Shown: piece after piece, positions 6,225 through 10,006 of the stretch
How positions within the stretch are numbered: the stretch's first letter is position 1
How the letters are laid out: the number at the start of each line of letters is the position of its first letter
Assembly: GCA_016788805.1 (NCBI GenBank)
Contig: JAEUSE010000016.1
Span: forward strand, 1-10,006
Direction of reading: 5' to 3'
From: Candidatus Doudnabacteria bacterium
Lineage (GTDB): Bacteria; Patescibacteriota; Doudnabacteria; UBA920
DNA: 10,006 nucleotides
Program-made: the position numbers and the translations under genes
The notes under the pieces: generated by a model
Database searches by the model: none
What the model was told of the DNA's origin: nothing
The model's input: the letters and a program-made list of their open reading frames with translations, nothing else

Positions 6225-7328
6225 ATGGACTCGTTTGAATTAATTATTTTGGGAATACTAGCCGTCATCGCCATTGTGGTTGGCGGGGCTGTGTGGCTTA
6301 TTGTACATTTTGTACGCGGTCGTAAGTCTGCCCAGTCAACGGTGCCGGCCCATTTGCGGTTAGCTTTTTCCTCAGAAGACGCTATAAGCCAACTTTTAAT
6401 ATTGCTCGCTCTTTCCTTTGGCATGCTGGGCTTATTCGCGTTTGACAGAGAACTGAGCTACCCCGTGTCCTGGCAGACTCTATTTTTGGTGGTGGTTATA
6501 GCAGCTGGCGGTGTCGGGTATAAAATGAAATTACTGTACCCGATATGTAGTGCGGCTATAGGGACTATGGTCTGGTTCGGCGCGCAGGGCGGGGAGTGGG
6601 TAAGCAAGGCACAGGTGCAGGCGTTGCCGGTTGTGACCGGTATAGGCCTATTGGGGGTGTTTTGGTACTGTGTGGGTGCAAGTTTGGACGTCCTGCCGAA
6701 GTTTAGAAGGTTTGCAACCGGTCTGTTTATTTTGGGTTTAATCGTAGTTGCCGGTTTGTTTTTCTTTTTGTCTTCTAACAGCGGGTTAGAGGTGGTGCAA
6801 GACTTGGCCCGCGGGAATGCCTGGTATGGCTCCTTCGGCATCGGGCTTAGCTTGCTCGTTATAACTCTTTTAGCAATCGGCTCAGCGGTGTTTGCCTACT
6901 CCCGCAGAGCAATTTCCAATACTGAGCTTACAGGTGTCATTTTGGCCAGCCTCTTTTTGCTTTTGTTAATTTTTGTGCCGTCAAACGGTGCGTTCTCCGA
7001 AAACTCCGGTTATTATTATACCCCCGCCGCGTTATCCGGTTTGGGTATTGGTTTGGCCATTGTGTACAATATTGCCATTTTTGGACTGTTGGTCGGTACG
7101 ATTTTATCCGGGTATACACGCAAGGAGTCGTGGCGAATTAACTTAGGCGCGGTACTTATGTTTTTACTTATTTTAGTGAAGTATTTTGACTGGTTTTTCA
7201 CTTTCCTTGACAAGAGTGTGTTTTTCTTAGGCGCGGGACTCATTTTATTCTTAGTCGGCTACGGCATGGAGCGCGCCAGAAAAATGATGCTCGCGTCTAT
7301 GACAACGCAGAATAGTAATGAGACATGA
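6225..7328 (+). CDS. Polytopic membrane protein, DUF2157/DUF4401 C-terminal-like
   Basis: The 367-residue product is almost entirely hydrophobic, with about ten membrane helices (for example near 5-30, 54-73, 83-99, 134-152, 164-183, 204-224, 233-251, 266-290, 325-345). Its end, RINLGAVLMFLLILVKYFDWFF followed by a final helix and a GMERARKMM tail, matches the C-terminal 'N.g...l.l.il.RYfd' region of DUF2157/DUF4401 proteins. The start is placed at the ATG 10 nt after the preceding stop; an in-frame ATG at 6156 would overlap the previous gene by about 60 nt and adds an Arg/Cys-rich segment that does not look real. No Shine-Dalgarno sequence is present. It probably works in a complex with its two neighbours. 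Function is unknown. The gene ends with TGA inside a 14-bp tandem duplication. Confidence 0.8.
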   Translation: MDSFELIILGILAVIAIVVGGAVWLIVHFVRGRKSAQSTVPAHLRLAFSSEDAISQLLILLALSFGMLGLFAFDRELSYPVSWQTLFLVVVIAAGGVGYKMKLLYPICSAAIGTMVWFGAQGGEWVSKAQVQALPVVTGIGLLGVFWYCVGASLDVLPKFRRFATGLFILGLIVVAGLFFFLSSNSGLEVVQDLARGNAWYGSFGIGLSLLVITLLAIGSAVFAYSRRAISNTELTGVILASLFLLLLIFVPSNGAFSENSGYYYTPAALSGLGIGLAIVYNIAIFGLLVGTILSGYTRKESWRINLGAVLMFLLILVKYFDWFFTFLDKSVFFLGAGLILFLVGYGMERARKMMLASMTTQNSNET

Positions 7329-7344
7329 GCAATGAGACATGAGT
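7317..7344. repeat. 14-bp tandem duplication across a stop codon
   Basis: AATGAGACATGAGC (7317-7330) is followed directly by AATGAGACATGAGT (7331-7344), which differs only in the last base. Each unit itself resembles two related heptamers. The first copy contains the TGA stop of the polytopic membrane protein gene; the rest is in the 70-nt gap before the GDYXXLXY gene. Confidence 0.6.
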
Positions 7345-7398
7345 AGCTGGGAGTTTTGATACTCGTTCCTCAAGCTTCATTTTTACATCTAATTTTTT

Positions 7399-7995
7399 AT
7401 GGAAGGCACAGAACAAAAATTATCCAAGAAAGCCAGTTTCATTGTTGCGGTAAGCGGACAAATCGCTTTGTTGGTGTTGTTAGTTTTGTATAAGCTTGCC
7501 ACCTACAGTTCCGGCACCGAGATTTTATTAAAACTTCAGCCGGTAGATCCCCGAGACCTGCTTCGGGGGGACTACGTAACCGTGCGGTATGATATTTCCA
7601 CAGTGAACAGCTATTCCTCCGAGCGTATTCAAACAGGCGATACAGTATATGTACCGCTGGTTAAAGGGTATGAGGGTGGAAATAAATTTTGGACAAGTTA
7701 CGGCGGAGTAACTAAACAGCTTCCTACCACCACTACCCGCGGACAGGTGTATATACAGGGTATTGTACAGTCAGGCGGTGCGGCACCGGGAAGTGTCCGA
7801 AAAGATGAGCTCATGCCCTCCTCAGATTCCCAGTTGGTTATCCGATACGGCATAGAAGACTATTTTATCCCCGAGGGGACGGGTCGGCAGGCGGAGTTGA
7901 ATACCGGTACCGCTTACGCACGGGTTGCCGTGGATGAGAGCGGTAAGGCCATTATTAAGCAGCTTTATTTGAACGATAAACCTTGGCCGAAATAG
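7399..7995 (+). CDS. GDYXXLXY-domain membrane-anchored protein
   Basis: The 198-residue product has a short cytoplasmic N-terminus (SKKASFIV), one membrane helix (about 13-35), and an extracytoplasmic domain. That domain holds the family signature: PVDPRDLLRGDYVTVRYDIS, with GDYVTVRY at 57-64 (Val replaces the usual Leu). The second conserved block IEDYFIPEG is at 142-150. Family members of this size are typically encoded next to DUF2157 and DUF4401 membrane proteins, exactly the arrangement here, but the biochemical role is not established. It is likely the outward-facing partner of a three-protein membrane complex. A 70-nt gap with a small tandem duplication separates it from the upstream gene, and a strong terminator follows 10 nt after the stop. 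No Shine-Dalgarno sequence is seen; the start is preceded by a T run. Confidence 0.9.
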   Translation: MEGTEQKLSKKASFIVAVSGQIALLVLLVLYKLATYSSGTEILLKLQPVDPRDLLRGDYVTVRYDISTVNSYSSERIQTGDTVYVPLVKGYEGGNKFWTSYGGVTKQLPTTTTRGQVYIQGIVQSGGAAPGSVRKDELMPSSDSQLVIRYGIEDYFIPEGTGRQAELNTGTAYARVAVDESGKAIIKQLYLNDKPWPK

Positions 7996-8005
7996 GGGCA
8001 GGTTT

Positions 8006-8042
8006 AAAAAACACCCCGACTTTTCTAGTCGGGGTGTTTTTT
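8006..8042. terminator. Bidirectional intrinsic terminator
   Basis: A 15-bp perfect stem (8006-8020 with 8028-8042, GC-rich core CACCCCGAC/GTCGGGGTG) closes a 7-nt loop. It carries six A residues on the left and six T residues on the right, so it can end both the plus-strand membrane cassette and the minus-strand tRNA-Arg(GCG) transcript, which finishes 2 nt away. Confidence 0.93.
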
Positions 8043-8043
8043 A

Positions 8044-8120
8044 TGGTGATCTCGGCAGGAGTTGAACCTGCGACCTTCAGCTCCGCAAGCTGACGCTCTA
8101 TCCAGCTGAGCTACGAGACC
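8044..8120 (-). tRNA. tRNA-Arg (anticodon GCG)
   Basis: On the minus strand the cloverleaf reads: acceptor GGTCTCG with CGAGATC (one G-T pair), D-arm GCTC-AGCTGGATA-GAGC, anticodon arm TCAGC-TTGCGGA-GCTGA (perfect stem), variable AGGTC, T-arm GCAGG-TTCAACT-CCTGC, discriminator A and encoded CCA. The anticodon is GCG, which reads CGC and CGU as arginine. Most bacteria use an ACG anticodon edited to ICG here, so GCG is unusual. The A in the D-loop after GG and the A discriminator agree with arginine identity. Confidence 0.93.
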
Positions 8121-8171
8121 TCAAGTATGGGCATAAAATATAGCTGCAGTATGGCTGCTGAATTCCAAACT

Positions 8172-8200
8172 AGTATAACGATAATTAGCTATTTTATCAA
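8172..8200 (-). promoter_or_regulatory. Promoter of tRNA-Arg(GCG)
   Basis: On the minus strand TTGATA (8200-8195) and TATACT (8177-8172) are separated by exactly 17 bp, both one base from consensus. Transcription should start near 8165, giving a 5' leader of about 45 nt removed by RNase P. Confidence 0.75.
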
Positions 8201-8221
8201 GTCCGTATACTCTCTGGTATG

Positions 8222-8249
8222 TGGTACGATGTAGGTAGCTAGTTACCTA
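8222..8249 (+). promoter_or_regulatory. Extended -10 promoter with downstream dyad for the amidotransferase unit
   Basis: TGG plus TACGAT (8225-8230) makes an extended -10 very like the one at 5499-5507; no good -35 is seen. Directly after it, TAGGTAGCTAGTTACCTA (8232-8249) is an 18-bp near-perfect palindrome (two central mismatches) covering the expected start site at about 8237. It could be an operator or a short leader hairpin. Confidence 0.4.
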
Positions 8250-8256
8250 ATTTACC

Positions 8257-8826
8257 ATGCCTCAGGCCTTACTTATAGATAACGGAAGTAGTTATATTAA
8301 AAACTTACAGCTTTTGCTGCAAGAGGCAGGTTTAGGTTCGGTAATCATAGACTATGAGAACCTAAACGAATCATTCGTTCATGAAGCAGATCTGACAGTG
8401 TTGTCGGGTGGGCACAAGTATACGATAGCCAATCACGCAGATTACTATAGTCGGGAGCTTGAGTTAATTCGTACGGCTAATAAACCGATTATCGGGATAT
8501 GCCTGGGCTTCGAACTGGTCGCCGTTGCTTTTGAAAGTGTGTTGCGGTATTTGCCCATGAAAGATAAAGGGTTGCGCGAAATACAGGTGTCGTTGCCGGA
8601 CTCAATCTTTGACCGGCAAAATTTTACGGTGTACGAGAGTCATCAATTTGCCGTGCCGTCGGTACCAAGTCCTTTAGTAGCGCTTGCAACATCGGCTCAT
8701 GGTGCAGAAATAATTAAACATGAATCAAAGCCCATGTATGGCTTTCAGTTCCATCCGGAAGTACTGGAAGACAAACAACTTGGGGATGAATTGTTTATTC
8801 GTGTAATTAAAAAATTGCTACCCTAG
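8257..8826 (+). CDS. Stand-alone class I glutamine amidotransferase
   Basis: Class I amidotransferases hydrolyse glutamine and pass ammonia to a partner synthase. The 189-residue product is a single such domain with the full triad: C82 in the nucleophile elbow GICLGFE (80-86), and H166 and E168 in YGFQFHPE. The oxyanion-hole strand VLSGGH (48-53) and a YESHQFAVP block (126-134) are also present. The closest recognisable relatives are the GMP synthase amidotransferase subunit and the TrpG/PabA type; I cannot pick one, and gamma-glutamyl hydrolases share the fold. No synthase partner is encoded in the window. The gene starts a two-gene unit: the uracil-DNA glycosylase gene begins 4 nt after its stop. 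No Shine-Dalgarno sequence precedes the ATG. Confidence 0.87.
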   Translation: MPQALLIDNGSSYIKNLQLLLQEAGLGSVIIDYENLNESFVHEADLTVLSGGHKYTIANHADYYSRELELIRTANKPIIGICLGFELVAVAFESVLRYLPMKDKGLREIQVSLPDSIFDRQNFTVYESHQFAVPSVPSPLVALATSAHGAEIIKHESKPMYGFQFHPEVLEDKQLGDELFIRVIKKLLP

Positions 8827-8830
8827 TTTC

Positions 8831-9457
8831 ATGGTTAGACAATTGGACATTGCAGAAAAAGATAGGCGGCTGGATAAGCTTCATAAAAAATTACATACGT
8901 TCACCGACACTTCGTTATATGACTACAGGGTAAAACATGCGTATCTACCCGTACCGGGAGAAGGGAGTAGCAACGCGCAGGTGATGTTTATCGGGGAGGC
9001 ACCGGGAGAAAAAGAAGCGCGTACAGGCCGACCGTTTGTTGGCGCTTCGGGTAAACAGCTAGACAAATTGTTAGCCACAATTGGTTTATCACGAGAAAAC
9101 GTGTTCATTACGAGTGTGGTAAAAGACCGACCCCCAAAGAACCGCGACCCTTGGCCGGAAGAGATTGCCTTATACGGGCCGTTGCTTTTAGCTCAAATAG
9201 GCATAATTCAACCTCGGGTAATAGCAACGCTAGGTAGATACTCTTTGCAGTATTTATTAAGTCGTTATAAGGCCCCTCAAGCCGGGCAGACAATATCCGC
9301 TTTGCACGGTAAGCCGATTCCTGTGGTTGAGAAATATGGAAACGTAATTATTTTGCCTTTGTATCACCCCGCCGTGGTTTTGTACGGACAGAAGTTGCGA
9401 CAGGCGCTTCTTGACGATTTTCAGGTGCTTAAAAAGTTGTTGCGTAAGAAAGTTTGA
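8831..9457 (+). CDS. Family-4-like uracil-DNA glycosylase lacking the iron-sulfur cysteines
   Basis: Uracil-DNA glycosylases remove uracil from DNA to start base-excision repair. The 208-residue product aligns along its length with family 4 enzymes such as that of Thermus thermophilus: VPGEG (41-45), motif A GEAPGEKEARTGRPFVGASG (55-74), VFITSVVKDRPPKNRDPWPEEI (91-112), QPRVIATLG (127-135) and LPLYHPA (175-181). Catalytic-pocket E56 and H179 are kept. However, there is not one cysteine in the protein. The four positions that bind the 4Fe-4S cluster in family 4 appear as F24, T27, D99 and L114, and the uracil-contacting Asn of the ITN motif is S95. Either the fold is stable without the cluster or substrate use has changed. 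The gene follows the amidotransferase by 4 nt and is probably co-transcribed; the pairing has no obvious biochemical logic. Confidence 0.85.
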   Translation: MVRQLDIAEKDRRLDKLHKKLHTFTDTSLYDYRVKHAYLPVPGEGSSNAQVMFIGEAPGEKEARTGRPFVGASGKQLDKLLATIGLSRENVFITSVVKDRPPKNRDPWPEEIALYGPLLLAQIGIIQPRVIATLGRYSLQYLLSRYKAPQAGQTISALHGKPIPVVEKYGNVIILPLYHPAVVLYGQKLRQALLDDFQVLKKLLRKKV

Positions 9458-9461
9458 CTTT

Positions 9462-9470
9462 TGCTATACT
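9462..9470 (+). promoter_or_regulatory. Extended -10 promoter of the DedA gene
   Basis: TGC plus TATACT (9465-9470) is identical to the extended -10 of the ABC transporter promoter. It lies 5 bp after the uracil-DNA glycosylase stop; no good -35 is seen. Transcription should start near 9477, at the beginning of the heptamer repeat. Confidence 0.5.
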
Positions 9471-9475
9471 TTATT

Positions 9476-9534
9476 AGTGACAAGTGACAAGTGACAAGTG
9501 ACAAGTGACAAGTGACAAGTGACAAGTGACAAGT
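9476..9534. repeat. Heptanucleotide tandem repeat (AGTGACA) x 8.4
   Basis: Eight perfect copies of AGTGACA (9476-9531) plus AGT fill the space just after the -10 box of the DedA gene. The repeat should lie at the very 5' end of the transcript, about 30 nt before the start codon. Perfect short tandem repeats change copy number by slippage. Confidence 0.93.
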
Positions 9535-9563
9535 CCTAATTCCAAATTTTTAGTTCGTTATTC

Positions 9564-10006
9564 GTGTTTATAGATATTCCTCAACTTGTAAAAACTGCTG
9601 GCTATGTTGGCTTGTTCGGTATTGTGTTTGCAGAGACTGGTTTGTTTTTCGGTTTCTTTTTACCCGGCGATAGCTTACTTTTTACTGCCGGCATTTTAGC
9701 TTCGCAGGGTTATTTGAATGTGTGGGCGACTTGTGTTTTGTTGTTTGCCGCGGCGTTGATTGGAGATAATCTGGGATATACTATTGGCAAGCATGCGGGA
9801 CCAAAACTGTTTACTCGCCCTAAGTCTTTACTATTTAACCCAGAACATTTAAAAAGAAGCCATGAGTTTTTTGAGCGGCATGGCGGTAAGGCGGTGATTA
9901 TTGCTCGGTTTGTACCGGTGGTTCGTACCTTTAGCCCGGTGATTTCCGGTCTTGCGCGCATGAGCTATGTAAAGTTTATTGTTTTTAGCGTGATTGGCGC
10001 TTTACT
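9564..10006 (+). CDS. DedA-family inner-membrane protein, 3'-truncated by window end
   Basis: The frame starting with GTG at 9564 encodes 147 residues and runs off the window. It has the DedA/VTT-domain hallmarks: ETGLFFGFFLPGDSLLFTAG (24-43) with the acidic residue and the PGD turn, GDNLGYTIG (67-75), and the ARFVPVVRTFSPVISG block (114-129) with conserved R115, P118, R121, P125 and G129, then MSYVKF. DedA proteins are multi-pass membrane proteins implicated in lipid scrambling and proton-dependent transport. The frame closes upstream with a TAA at 9537 and has no ATG before residue 133, so GTG at 9564 is the best start. No Shine-Dalgarno sequence is visible. Its leader carries the heptamer repeat. 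Confidence 0.9.
   Translation, partial: MFIDIPQLVKTAGYVGLFGIVFAETGLFFGFFLPGDSLLFTAGILASQGYLNVWATCVLLFAAALIGDNLGYTIGKHAGPKLFTRPKSLLFNPEHLKRSHEFFERHGGKAVIIARFVPVVRTFSPVISGLARMSYVKFIVFSVIGAL

Noticed and set aside
7326..9457. Alternative genetic code (UGA as Gly or Trp)
   Set aside because: TGA ends the polytopic membrane gene and the uracil-DNA glycosylase gene at the expected C-termini, and Trp is encoded by TGG throughout.
9476..9534. CRISPR-like array
   Set aside because: Units are only 7 bp and have no spacers; it is a simple tandem repeat.

Overview
This window looks like a piece of a small-genome bacterial chromosome. The best guess is a member of the Patescibacteria (Candidate Phyla Radiation), with moderate confidence and by inference only. 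Pointers are a short coiled-coil protein built of DLADFAxxx repeats, a DUF2157 protein with a short G-x-S/T 'eeI..A' helical head, short heptameric intergenic repeats, and compact operons that almost completely lack Shine-Dalgarno sequences. TGA acts as a stop in two genes, so this is the standard bacterial code and not the UGA=Gly code of Gracilibacteria/Absconditabacteria. No transposase, integrase, CRISPR array or phage gene was seen.

Layout. (1) 1-654, plus strand: a degenerate Sir2-like protein whose 5' end may lie outside the window. (2) 655-950: no convincing gene; it holds a 109-bp REP/MITE-like palindromic repeat and an intrinsic terminator for the minus strand. (3) 951-5422, minus strand, read from right to left: promoter, tRNA-Arg(UCU), histidine phosphatase, RsuA/RluB-type rRNA pseudouridine synthase and a small single-pass membrane protein. 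A second promoter with a perfect 30-bp palindrome over its expected start site then drives an ABC exporter half-transporter and a GlcG/HbpS-like protein. A third promoter drives the repeat coiled-coil protein. (4) 5498-8042, plus strand: a three-gene membrane cassette (DUF2157 protein, a polytopic DUF2157/DUF4401-like protein, and a GDYXXLXY protein), closed by a strong bidirectional terminator. (5) 8044-8200, minus strand: tRNA-Arg with the unusual anticodon GCG and a near-consensus promoter. (6) 8222-9457, plus strand: a stand-alone class I glutamine amidotransferase followed by a family-4-like uracil-DNA glycosylase without any cysteine. (7) 9458-10006: an extended -10 promoter, an 8.4-copy heptanucleotide tandem repeat in the expected leader, and the first 147 codons of a DedA-family membrane protein that runs off the window.

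The most noteworthy points are the uracil-DNA glycosylase that has lost all four iron-sulfur cysteines and a uracil-contacting Asn, the tRNA-Arg(GCG), the palindromic operator candidate upstream of the ABC/GlcG pair, the active-site-less Sir2-like protein, the heptamer repeat in the dedA leader, and the split DUF2157/GDYXXLXY membrane system. All functional statements rest on motif recognition by eye; no database search was possible.
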